In this document: in pieces, positions 36,459-46,300 of the stretch
Layout of the letters: every line of letters starts with the position of its first letter
Position numbering within the stretch: position 1 is the stretch's first letter
Assembly (NCBI GenBank): GCA_030374805.1
Contig: JARGSG010000193.1
Location: forward strand, 186,001 to 250,000
Direction of reading: 5' to 3'
Source of the DNA: Gracilaria gracilis
Lineage: Eukaryota > Rhodophyta > Florideophyceae > Gracilariales > Gracilariaceae
Length of the DNA: 64,000 nucleotides
Position numbers and translations under genes: made by a program
Notes under the pieces: model-generated
What the model saw: only the letters and a program-made list of their open reading frames with translations
Databases searched by the model: none
What the model was told of the DNA's origin: nothing

Positions 36459-37699
36459 TGATGGGGTGTAGTACCACCCTCACCACTACGATTCACTCAT
36501 TGCGATGAGAATACCCACTACGGCACACGAGCTACAACAGTTTGTTTGCGCCACAAACTGGATGCGAAATTCAATTCCATCGTACTCTAAACGTATAGCC
36601 CCGCTATATCAACTACTTGAGGCCTGTTATGTAAAGGCGGGAAAGAGAACCAAACGATTTCTACGCAATCCCTCCCTCTCCAGCTCATGAGGCGCCCAAC
36701 ATGATGCCGCGTTTGCGGATATCAAACAGCAATTAGCTGCATCGGTTGAGCTTGCTCATCCAAAGAAGAATCATCAATTATGTCTCTTCACGTATGCTTC
36801 AGAAACACACTGGTCCGCAATACTCACCCAGATACCATTGGACGGTCTATCGAAGGCGATCGAGCATCAATCGCATGAGCCGCTTTGTTTCCTGTCAGGT
36901 TCATTCTCTGGATCAGCTGCCAACTGGTCGGTACCAGAGAAGGAGGGGTTTGCTATCGTAGAAGGGATGTGTCGCCTTGATTATCTCGTCTACGGGCATG
37001 AAGTGAAACTCTTTACGGACCACGCCAACCTTGTTTATCTGTATGATCCATATGGGAGAAACCCCGGTATCTCGAAACAAACCGCGAGCAAGCTCATGAA
37101 ATGGGCTCTCAAGCTAAGCGCGTTTAAATACGTCGTAGAGCACCTGTCCGGTGAACAAAACGTTTGGGCCGACATGCTTACGCGCTGGGCTGTCACCCCG
37201 TCTCGCCACTTCGACGCTGTGAAAGTTCTCCGGGTTAAGGATCTCATGGTCGCACCTATAGATCCCGGTACTAACACCAAATTGGACTGGCTCAACATAG
37301 AAGGTATTAAGAAGGCTCAGTCCAAAACCATCGAAGAACCTCCCAAGAATTTCTCTAAAACTCCTGATGGTATCCGCAGCGATAGAGATATAATATGGCT
37401 CCCTTCGCACTCTTCGTTGATGAAATTGAGGGTCGCAATAGCCGCTCACACTGGCCAAGGCGGACACAGAAGCTTCAACGTGACGCTGGCAACAACAAAG
37501 GCGTGTTTTTACTGGAAAAACATAAAAGAAGATGTGAAATTGTTTGTAGGGACTTGTCTACACTGCCTTTGTACAGATCCGGCCAAACTTGTACCACGCC
37601 CTCTTGGTCACGCCTTGCACTCCGATCAACCGAATGAGCTACTTCATTTTGAATTTTGTTATATTTCTCCAGCATAAAATGGGTTTCTGTATGTGTTGG

Positions 37700-38009
37700 T
37701 GTTGATCCACCTTGAAGACAAGGCGATCTCGACCAGCAGTTACACCTTGATGGGCTGGGTTGCCGAATGCAAATTGCAGAAAGCCACCCACGCAGATTCA
37801 AGTTTGAATCGAATGCACCGCCACCTACAAACCGTAGGTGGCAGATTTAGAACGTCTACTTAATAAACAATTCCAGACTCTCCACAGGAGGTCTGGGGGC
37901 ATCCGCATCTACTGCGGGACTTCCTTTGGTGCCCAACCTTTTGCCTTCGCCTCCTTCATTTTTCCATCGGCGCGCGCGCGCGGCGACTTCGAACCTAGAC
38001 GGAACAACA
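37700..38009 (+). repeat. 5' LTR of the 2.1-kb non-autonomous element
   Basis: 310 bp, TGTTGATCC...GGAACAACA. It contains a short alternating GC run (CGCGCGCGCG) near its right end. Confidence 0.92.
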
Positions 38010-39040
38010 AAGCGCTTTGGCTTCTTCTGAAGAGCATACTGTTGACGGTTTGTTTTGCCGCGTGCAAAAGCACTGCACAGCGTGCTCGTTTGAAGGTCTG
38101 AATGGAAAGCAGCTCGAATTTGCGAGGTAGTAGAACCCACGAAGGGCACCGCAAGACAGGTCACCACGAAGGCTACAGGACATAGCGAAGCCTCTTTGTT
38201 CTGAAGTGGTTTCTTCGAATGCTGAGCAGCTTGCGGCTAACGCACATACGACAGCTGCAGTGCTTTATTTTGCGTCAACTGTACCAGGGTGCGATTTAAT
38301 CCTACGGCCGACAGAAAGGAGATGCTGTTAGAGGCTGCCGACGTACTGTACTGTACCGAGTAGAATGGGACATTTCGAAGCCGCCGGATCTCGTGTTGTA
38401 GGACATTGCTCACTCGCCAGAAGCTCCGGGCTCATGGCCAGTACATACTGGGTTAAAGTCTGCATTGAAATGTTCCGAAGTTCATTGGACTGCGACCAAC
38501 GAGTAGAACTCGCGAAATTTACTGCTCAACGATGGCAGAACCCCGTGCGGTGGAATACGTCTCATAGTCCGTAACAGACAACTTTCTGGACTCGACTGGG
38601 TCGAAACTCTGGCCCTGCTGACGACTATACTGACGAATGGAAAGCCAACCGGGGGAACACCGTCGGCGGGTTTGAATAGTCGGCAGCGGGAAGATGCTGT
38701 ACTACACTGAAGAATGGACGCAGCAGGTGGCATGCGACAGAGAATTGTTGCAGGGCCTGATTACAACATGGCGCAGCTAGGAGAAGCTGTCGGAGAACCC
38801 AGAGACACTGCTCTGGATGTCAAACATCTGGATCTCGAACATGCCTCAAGCAGCTGGATGAGAAGCAACTATTTTTCCCACGCTGCCGAGATCGAACTCG
38901 GAAAGTAAGTGGTTTGATGGGAAGCAGGAGCTTTGCCCACGCTACAGTTGCTGAACACAGACCAGACGGTACCGTGCCAGCGCGCAAGAACAGTATGCAA
39001 CAGAGAGAAGTTGTTGGAGCCTGTCAATTCACACCGCTAG

Positions 39041-39402
39041 AGGCCGGCAGACACGCTGTAGTCAGCGCACAATTGTCTGCAGCCGAAAGACGCTGTAGGC
39101 AGCGCAGATCGGCAGCAGCCGGGTAAGACGCTGAGTCAGCGCAGAACGGCAGCAGCCGGGTAAGACGCTGAGTGAGCGCAGAACGGCAAGCAGCCGCAAA
39201 GACGCTGTAGGCAGCGCAAAAACGGCTAGTGGCCGGAAGACGCTGTAGTCAGCGCAGAACGGCTAGTAGCCAGAAGACGCTGAGTCAGCGCAGAACGGCT
39301 AGTAGCCGGAAGACGCTGAGTCAGGGCAGAAGGGCTAGTAGCCATAAAGACACTGTAGTCAGCGCAATTGAACTTGCTGCCAAAGGATGCTGTAGGCAGC
39401 AC
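39041..39402 (+). repeat. Minisatellite inside the non-autonomous element
   Basis: About nine imperfect copies of a 37-38-bp unit built around AGACGCTGWGTCAGCGCAGAACGGC followed by a short AGTAGCC-like spacer. Each unit contains the near-palindrome GCTGWGTCAGC, so single-stranded copies could fold into a row of small hairpins. Units near the edges are more diverged than those in the middle. Confidence 0.88.
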
Positions 39403-39490
39403 GAATATTATAAGTTTAAGCTGGTGCTGCGGTATAACTACTGGCCGTTGGACATGACCAATACTCTCCGAGCATTGCCCATGGAGGCAG

Positions 39491-39801
39491 TGTTGATCCA
39501 CCTTGAAGACAAGGCGATCTCGACCAGCAGTTACACCTTGATGGGCTGGGTTGCCAAATGCAAATTGCAGAAAGCAACCCACGCAGATTCAAGTTTGAAT
39601 CGAATGCACCGCCACCTACAAACCGTAGGTGGCAGATTTAGAACGTCTACTTAATAAACAATTCCAGACTCTCCACAGGAGGTCTGGGGGGCATCCGCAT
39701 CTACTGCGGGACTTCCTTTGGTGCCCAACCTTTTGCCTTCGCCTCCTTCATTTTTCCATCGGCGCGCGCGCGCGGCGACTTCGAACCTAGACGGAACAAC
39801 A
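39491..39801 (+). repeat. 3' LTR of the 2.1-kb non-autonomous element
   Basis: 311 bp, differs from 37,700-38,009 by about two substitutions and one inserted G. Confidence 0.92.
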
Positions 39802-40914
39802 GTTGGTGGTCAAAAACGACTACAGCGGATAGGTTTGGCTCATGCCTACAAAGGAAACTACAGCTGGAGTTGTTCCGAAACTCTCATCAAATGGTTCGCC
39901 GCCTTTGGTGTTGTTAATCAGTGGGTATCTGACCGGGGATCGCATTTTAAGAACGAAGTCGTTCGGCTTCTCAAGGTGAGCACTAAGTCTTCTCACCATT
40001 TTACTTTAGCGTATTGCCCCTGGTCTAACAGAACTGTCGAAGTCGTGTGTCGCGAGTTGCTACCTGCTGTACGTGCACTACTTTTGGAGTATCAGTTACC
40101 GCAAAACGGCTGGCCAAGCGTGGTGCCTGTGGTTCATTCAGCTCTGAACAATTCTATCCTCGACCGACTTGGAAAGAGCTGCCCTCTGACGGTGTTTACT
40201 GGTCATAAGCAAGATACCCCGCTCGCTGCTGTGACGAGAAAAGTCGGGAAGAAGATTCAAGTGTTCAATATCGACGAAATTCGTGCAAAGCAACTCAAAA
40301 GCATCAACGCTTCACAGAAAACCCTCGAAGGCATGCACAAGGACGTTTCAATTCGTGCAACGAAGAAACACCGACAAGCGATTGAGTCGCGCAACCGCAA
40401 AACAAACGTGCGCGCAATCAACTTTGGTGTTGGCGATTTTGTCTCACATGGTGTATTGCAACGTGAGGTGTCTCGAAAGCCCGCGTTGAAATGGATTGGA
40501 CCTTATCGCGTTATCGAATGCCATTCAGAATACATTTTTCTGATTGAGTCTTTGCTGGACGGAACCAAACAAGAGGTCTACGGGCGACGACTGAAGTTTT
40601 TCCGTAACGAGAAGTTTGGTATAACAGAAGAGCTTTTAAACTATCTCTGTTATTAACAGGGCAAGCTATTGGTTGTGGATCGTTTCGAAGATATAGGGCG
40701 TAAGCACGGCAAGGTTCAACTACTTGTGAAATGGCACGGTTTTTCAAGAGAAGAGACCGATTGGGTCAAGCTTACTTCGCTACATGATGATGTTCCACTT
40801 CTCGTCAAAGAGTATATGACAGACGTTTCAAAGACTGGAACGCAACTTCAACGCTCCATCGCTGCTTTAATCTAGGTTACTGTCTCCAGTTTTCACTTTG
40901 ACAATAACGGGCGC

Positions 40915-41302
40915 TGATGTGTATTCTAAAGCACCGCTGGTGCGTTTAATACGCAAATGCGCGCTGTATGACTTCAGTGGCAGACATGCGTTGGGCTATC
41001 GTGAACTCTATCAATACATGTCTTGCGCAACTGGCTGAAGGCTTGATGGCGTGTATTGCTCCGTGAATTGATAGTCTGTTATGTAATCACAATTCTTCTT
41101 TCTTGCCAAGTCAGCAACTAACTGGCTGGGCGAGTGGCTACATAAACGCTTACCAATTTCGGGAAGAACCCACGTCCGGGGCAGGAGCAAGCCGGTGGGT
41201 GTACCCTTTCTTTCTGCTGAATCAATCCCTTGAAGGGAAGAAGCCGAAACCGCCCGCATTGCGTCATTCTGTAGATTGAACGAGCAATCCCAACTCTGAT
41301 CA
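40915..41302 (+). repeat. 3' LTR of the gypsy chromovirus
   Basis: 388 bp, same length as the 5' LTR, about 5 percent diverged. It ends CTCTGATCA and abuts M20 amidohydrolase coding sequence directly. Confidence 0.9.
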
Positions 41303-41911
41303 TCACGTGGTCACCCTCACGCAGCAGGAGGTAAACATTCCAAGTCCAAGTGGATTCGAGCAACGCGCATTTCAACACGCGAAGAGCTGGTTTGTCGTGC
41401 GAGGTTGGAAAGTCGTCACACATCCTGTACCACCGTTGTTTACGCTCCTCGCCACGATAGCTTCCGATTCTTCCGTGCGCGCCCTGCTGTCCACTCATCT
41501 CGAAGTTGTGCCTGGTGCCGCCCACTCGTGTTTAGCACACGGCCGTCTGTACGGAAGAGGCGCTGTGGATGCCAAGAGACAGGCTGCCTCGCTTATGCTT
41601 GCCTCGGCCAGTCTGCGCGATGAACGTGTAGCTCTCTTGCTTGTTCCTGGCGAGGAGACCGATCACGATGGGATGGCAGCCGCACAAGCGTTTGGCGTGC
41701 CTCGTAATATCACGCTGATGAATGAGGAGCCCACAGAAGCCAAACTTGTGGAGAAACAGAAGGGAATGCTCAAAGTGATGCACAAAGCGAACAGTGTATC
41801 AGCGCACAGTGGGTACCCAAATCTTGGTTGATCGGCCGTTCACGATCTGGTACAAGTCGTCAGTGCTATTGTCAACACATGGCCGGACACTGGTGTGACA
41901 ACCGTTAATGT

Positions 41912-41980
41912 TATAAAAGATGAGAGACACGTGGAGTGAACCAGCGCAGAGAGCGCCGGAGTTGTTCAGCTGTTTTTATA
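41912..41980 (+). repeat. Left 69-bp LTR of the miniature element
   Basis: Starts TATAAAAGATGAG and ends GCTGTTTTTATA. The ends are inverted repeats of each other over about 7 bases. Confidence 0.85.
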
Positions 41981-42143
41981 GTCATGGGCCCAGATACATG
42001 GGTCGTGGGTTCAAGTCTCGCCTGGTTCTTGAAAACGGACCTGTACGCTACCGCTGTAGGCGTAATGCACTGTAAGAGGTGCTCCACCCAAGCTGTCTTG
42101 CAAAGCTAGAGATGGGTCGACGTCCTCACGGAAAGAGAAGGAG

Positions 42144-42212
42144 TGTAAAAGATGAGTGACAAGTGCAGGGAACCAGCGCAGAGAGCGCCGGAGTTGCTCA
42201 GCTGTTTTTATG
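42144..42212 (+). repeat. Right 69-bp LTR of the miniature element
   Basis: Starts TGTAAAAGATGAG and ends GCTGTTTTTATG. Same length as the left repeat, about 12 percent diverged, preceded by the purine tract. Confidence 0.85.
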
Positions 42213-42608
42213 AATGTGGGTGTTATTGCGGGCGAGACTGCTTCTAATGTTCGGGACGGAGAAGCGGCAGCTCGAGTGTTGTGGCAGTTATCGACAACAG
42301 TATCTGAAGTTTTATCGAAACTGGAACAGATATTGTCAGAACACGACCACGTTAGTTACGAGAAAACTACCAGAAACGAGCCCTTGGCATTCTACGTAGC
42401 ATTAAAAGCTGCGTTCAGGATTGGCATAGGTCAAGTGGCGTAGAACACCGATGTGCCGTACTACAAGGGTGACTACAATTATGCGGTTCTATTCGGCGCC
42501 GGTAGTATAGAACAAGCACACACTCAAGACGAGTGGATATCGATTGAACAGCTTCAGAGACCTCCTGACCAACTAGAGGTAATCGTATCAGAGTTGTTGC
42601 AAAGTTGA

Positions 42609-43640
42609 TAGTTAAGGGTGCGTTAGTTTACGGAGTGTATATATCTATTTTTCGGGCGGCAATATTCACAGCTGGATGTTGAAAAAGTTCAGGTTAGCGC
42701 AACGAAGAAAGCGAGTCTCTTTCATGTTCTGTGCCAAATGTGCGTTTCAAGGAAAGCAAGATGCGTTCGAACGCAACCAATACAGCGTTCTTTCTTCGAC
42801 TCTTGCCGTCAGACATAGAGGGATTGGGATACATTTGTGCACCAGGCCCTATTGCGGGCACTACAGAATCTTTAGCTGTCAGGAGCAGAAGAAGGCACAC
42901 GAGACGAGCCCGACGATGAAAAGAAAGAATGAGGCCATCGCTGGCACAGGTGCTACTCAGTAGCGATAGAAGAGTTCCACGTCGTCCTAGAAGACGCGGA
43001 ACCATATTATGTTATCAGCAACAAAAATAAGGCAGGCTGATATGAACGATGGAGAGGACGGTTCTATAAATGGGAAAGAAACGTAATAGAACAAAGTAAT
43101 TGAAATGAGCAGCAAATCTTGTGGCGTGGTTAGTCATGGTCATGATTCGTTCCACTCAGGGACACTGCAGTTAATATGTCAAAAGTTACCTAAGGATGTG
43201 AAGTCACCGATTCTCAACTTGGAAGTGCACTCCAATTCGAGGAAGTCTAGCCTGGGTCGGCTCAAGAAGGGTTTTACTTTGGAGGGGTATAAGAGCGTTG
43301 TGAAGCTGTTGCTGCAGTATTTGATGGAGAAGGAGCAGCGCTGAACGGCGAGAGACGAGTGTAGATAGAACGAACAGTTGATGCTTTCTGTCGTTGTTGT
43401 TCAACGCTGGTAGATGGCGAGTGGCGATGGCGGTGGCGGTGGTGATGACGGTGACGGTGGACCATATTGCTCGACCATGGAGCATTGGCGCGTGCGCGCC
43501 ACACGCGCGCGTGGTGGCGCCACGACGGAGAGGAGCACGTCGACCATGACCACTATGACACCACCTGACAAACCTCGTCTACTCTCTTCGAGAAAATTCT
43601 TCACAGACCCACAAGAGCACCAGGTCTTGTCAGCGCCTGG
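42609..43640. other. No recognisable gene
   Basis: Only short open frames are present. A GGTGATGACGGTGACGGTGG-like imperfect triplet run lies near 43,430-43,460, and a dense GCGCGC-type patch near 43,490-43,515. Confidence 0.45.
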
Positions 43641-43782
43641 ATGAATCACGTATCTATCAACGGCCCAGAAGCCATTGCAGCGCTCGTTTTGCTGGTCAAC
43701 TGCGCCGTGCGACCCATCCCGTTTGCACACGAGCAGCTTGTCACACCCGAGACGATCATTGCTAATGATCCGCAAGAAAGCA

Positions 43783-44100
43783 TCAAGGAAATGTGCCAGA
43801 AAATTGCCGTTGATGCGCCGGAACGCGTTGTTGTTCTGGACACCAAGACAAAGTCGCGACGCTTCGATTCCGAACGAAAGTGATCGAAAAGACTTCTTTG
43901 CTTCTTTGGGTCAAGCATTTTTGAAATCTGTCTTGTCGCATTGTATATCCCAACTTCATCTTTTTGCGAGTCTGCTTCAACATATTCCTCAGCTCCAATT
44001 TCTTCTCTTCCACCATAAATGTCACCGCTTGCTCAATCTTCTTGGCCATTTCCTCAATGCTTGACTCTCGCATCTTGCCGTCCGGTTCAGGGTGGTTCAT
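43783..44100 (-). pseudogene. Unrecognised charged, helical coding-like fragment
   Basis: A 105-residue frame starting MNHPEPDGKMRESS; the same frame stays open upstream to about 44.2 kb with acidic, helical-looking sequence. The middle (IEEMAKKIEQAVTFMVEEKK) looks like an amphipathic or coiled-coil helix. A plus-strand frame of 80 residues overlaps at 43,641-43,883 (MNHVSINGPEAIAALVLLVN) and could equally be the real one. Neither matches a family I know. Either may be a host-gene remnant. Confidence 0.3.
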
Positions 44101-44399
44101 GTGTTTATGCTTGGAGAGCGAGTCAGTTGCTTCATTATCCGGTTTAGAATGGGCAAGAGCCCGTTCAATGTCATCTTCATCGATAGCAGCCTTTGGTTTT
44201 CTGATGAACTGTAGAAAGCGTTCAGCGTCTCAATTAGCACAAGCATTTTCAGTGCAACAATGCTCACATTACACTGCTCGAAGACGCTGCAAGACCATTC
44301 TCTTCCGACACTAGATTTTCGAAGAACGAAGAAGTGGATTTATTTGAACGAGAGTGAGCGGAAGGATGATGCAATTAGCGATCAGCGTGGCTACTTAGC

Positions 44400-46300
44400 T
44401 ACGCTGGATTTTCCACCGCTTCGCCGTCGTTCCGAAGCGTGGCCGCCGTCGATTGCGTTTTGTTCCGCTCTCACATCAGGTGATCGGCGGCGGCGGACTT
44501 TTTGTTTCAAGTCGCCGTTGGTTGCGTTTTGTTCCGCTCTCACATCAAGCGATCGGCGGCGGACTTTTTCGTTTCAAGTACCGCGCTCCTCCAGCCTTCG
44601 AATTTCCTCCACACCGCGCTCGTCCTTCCTCCGCATCGTACATCGTGACGCTCGTCCGATCTCAGCAACACAACCGCGTGGCGCCCATCCGGCCCCCACC
44701 CCCCAACCGTGGCCGGCCGCCTCCGGCCTCCGCGCCGCCTTCACATCATGCACTTTCTGCGCCCGCTCCACGTTCGTCTAGCCTCCGCTGCACCTTTGCG
44801 CTGCGTCCATTTGGCGTTCGCGCCACTTTCACGTCCCGCTTCTTCTGGTCTCCGCGCCATATCCGTGCTGCGCTCCTCCGGCCTCCGTATCTTCTCCTCA
44901 CTGCTCTCTTCTGGCCTCTGAATTGCTTTTCTCCGACGATCGTCCGTTCTTCGCGCCACGCCCTTCCTGCATTTCCGCGACTCCTCACCATTTTCTGCGC
45001 CGCGCCTTTCCCGCCTCAGCCGTGCGCCGCCGTATTCGAATGCTTCTTGTCTGCCGCGGCCGTCGTGGGCGTGCCCGTCTCCGGCTGCCGCCCCCGTCAA
45101 CTGCCCCTCCCCAGCCGTCATCGTCGTCGACCGTCCCCCGCCGGCAGCCTTTGTCGTTGATTGCTTCTCGTTTACCCCTTCGGTCTGCAATTGCCTCTCT
45201 TAGGCCGCTGCCGTCGTCGACTGGCCCTCGCCTTCCGTCACCGTGTTCGACTGTCTCTCGTCGGCAGCCTCCGTCGTCGACTGCTTCTGGTTTTCCACCG
45301 CGGTTATCGACCACCCTCCGCCTGCGGCCGCAGCTACATACATCTACGTCACACCCAAGCAACCATACCGCCGTGGCTTTTCGTTCGTGCGGCATGACGG
45401 ACAACGGCGCCTCGCCTCGCCGCGACACCGCGCGTCCAAAGCCGTGCACCGCCGAGCTTCCGCCTCATTGTCGCCCACAGCGCCATCGTGAAGCTCACCG
45501 GGCGTCGGCTGCCGAGCATACCGCCGCCGCTGCGCGTTTCAGTTGACCTGTGGATCCTATGGAAAGCCAGCTTTAGGTTCCGAACGACCCGAGCTGCGAT
45601 TCGCTTCACCCTGACCATGTCACGCGCCTTTTCCCATTTAAACACTTCAGTACGACTCCCCAAGTCTCTTTTTTGCATTCTGGGCCATCATGTTTATCCA
45701 CCTAGGTTTCCACGCCTCGCTTCTTCGGCCTACGTTCCTCCTCTTCTTGGTCTTGGCACCTCTCCTGCTGGGCGTACGCCCCTCGCCTGCCGGGTCTTCG
45801 TGCCCTTCGCCTGGTTGGCTCTCCCGTCGCATCGCTGTCGCTTGGCTCTCCGTGCCGCGCATGCTCGCCACCGCCACTCGCGGCGCCCCCATTCCACCGC
45901 AATTCGCCGCGTCGCCCCCCCCCCAAACCGGCGTCCATTGTCACCTTTCCGTCCCACCGTTGCGCTGCGCGGCCGTGCGCGTTGTCTCGCTATCAACCCC
46001 TTGGATTCAGTGCCTTGCATCCCGCGCTTTGGCCTTTTGCCTTGTGGGTATCCGATTCTAAGGCTTCAGCGCCTTGGCTCTTGAGCATTCGTCCCTCGCC
46101 TTCTCGGGCTCTACAGTCCGCCTCCTGGACCTCCCCACTTCGCTCTACCGGATTCTTCCACTCGCTTTCTGGGCCTCTTCGCCTCGCCCCATGGGCCTGC
46201 TTGCGGGTTTTACACCGCTTGGTGCAGCCCAGCACGCGACGACCTGACGTAGCGTGCCTCTGCGCCGCGGCCCGCCGATATGGAAACGACCCCGGGCTCG
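44400..46300. other. Pyrimidine-skewed, low-complexity GC-rich block
   Basis: About 1.9 kb where the plus strand is strongly enriched in C and T, with recurring CCGTCGTCGACTG and CTCCGGCCTCCG phrases. This skew removes stop codons and leaves long open frames on both strands (up to 235 residues), whose products are Ser/Pro/Arg- or Arg/Gly/Glu-rich without any domain. I read these as composition artefacts. A tandem duplication sits at its left edge. Confidence 0.6.
44452..44579 (+). repeat. Tandem duplication of about 60-70 bp
   Basis: Units at about 44,452-44,511 and 44,522-44,579 share TTGCGTTTTGTTCCGCTCTC, GATCGGCGGCGG and GTTTCAAGT. Confidence 0.8.

Larger units (their letters stand above)
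37700..39801 (+). mobile_element. 2.1-kb non-autonomous LTR element nested in the gypsy element
   Basis: The element is 2,102 bp with LTRs of 310 and 311 bp, ends TGTTG...CAACA, and a perfect 5-bp target duplication GTTGG (37,695-37,699 and 39,802-39,806). It interrupts the integrase gene of the chromovirus. The interior (38.01-39.49 kb) has no pol or gag similarity that I can recognise, so it must depend on enzymes from another element (LARD or TRIM-like class). Its last third is a minisatellite. The LTRs differ at about three positions (about 1 percent), younger than the chromovirus that hosts it (about 5 percent), as nesting requires. Confidence 0.9.
33391..41302 (+). mobile_element. Old Ty3/gypsy chromovirus with nested insertions
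   Basis: The element has 388-bp LTRs with inverted ends TGAT...ATCA. Gag spans about 33.84-34.83 kb and ends in a cysteine/histidine motif (CLNPDCSGIHRLKDC). Protease (GDSGADSSAID) is near 34.85 kb. Reverse transcriptase begins at about 35.5 kb and continues past the first nested insertion (WIDDFLFYAR near 35.96 kb; ELQQFVCATNWMRNSIP near 36.55 kb). RNase H (YGHEVKLFTDHANLVYL) is near 37.0 kb. The integrase zinc region is at 37.4-37.6 kb and its core (VSDRGSHFKNE) near 39.9 kb, after the second insertion. A chromodomain (LLVKWHGFSREETDWV) is at about 40.7-40.85 kb. The LTRs differ at about 5 percent of positions, so this is an old copy. Besides the two insertions it has a few breaks. No clean target duplication is visible. 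Confidence 0.9.
41912..42212 (+). mobile_element. 301-bp TRIM/SMART-type miniature LTR element
   Basis: The element has two 69-bp terminal direct repeats (41,912-41,980 and 42,144-42,212) and a 5-bp target duplication AATGT (41,907-41,911 and 42,213-42,217). Directly after the first repeat lies ATGGGCCCAG, complementary to the initiator tRNA-Met anticodon arm, as in the copia element at 8.26 kb. Directly before the second repeat is the purine tract GGAAAGAGAAGGAG. The interior of about 160 bp has no coding capacity. The repeats differ at about 8 of 69 positions, so the copy is old. The layout is that of SMART/TRIM elements, which are moved by autonomous LTR retrotransposons. Confidence 0.85.
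41303..42608 (+). pseudogene. M20-family amidohydrolase/peptidase (ArgE/DapE/ACY1 type), disrupted
   Basis: These enzymes remove acyl groups from amino acids using two metal ions. The start is missing: coding similarity begins at the gypsy LTR edge with VVTLTQQEVNIPSPSG. Family landmarks follow: STHLEVVPG (usual HLDVVP, with the metal-site Asp replaced by Glu), GRLYGRGAVDAK (usual GRGA-x-DMK) and LLVPGEETDHDG (catalytic Glu-Glu). The dimerisation-domain part reads to the site of a 301-bp insertion at 41,912-42,212 and resumes with NVGVIAGETASNVRDGEA, a good match to the NVG-x-I-x-GG-x-A-x-N family motif. The C-terminal part shows TDVPYYKGDYNYAVLFGAGS near 42.46 kb. Stops near 41.83 and 42.44 kb plus the insertion make it non-functional. 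No metal-site His near the end is certain. Confidence 0.72.

Noticed and set aside
39041-39402. A CRISPR-like array
   Set aside because: The units are contiguous and degenerate with no unique spacers, and the context is a eukaryotic LTR element.
41940-42040. A tRNA-derived SINE (B-box-like GGGTTCAAGTCTC near 42,010)
   Set aside because: The equal 69-bp terminal repeats, purine tract, primer-site match and 5-bp target duplication fit a miniature LTR element much better.
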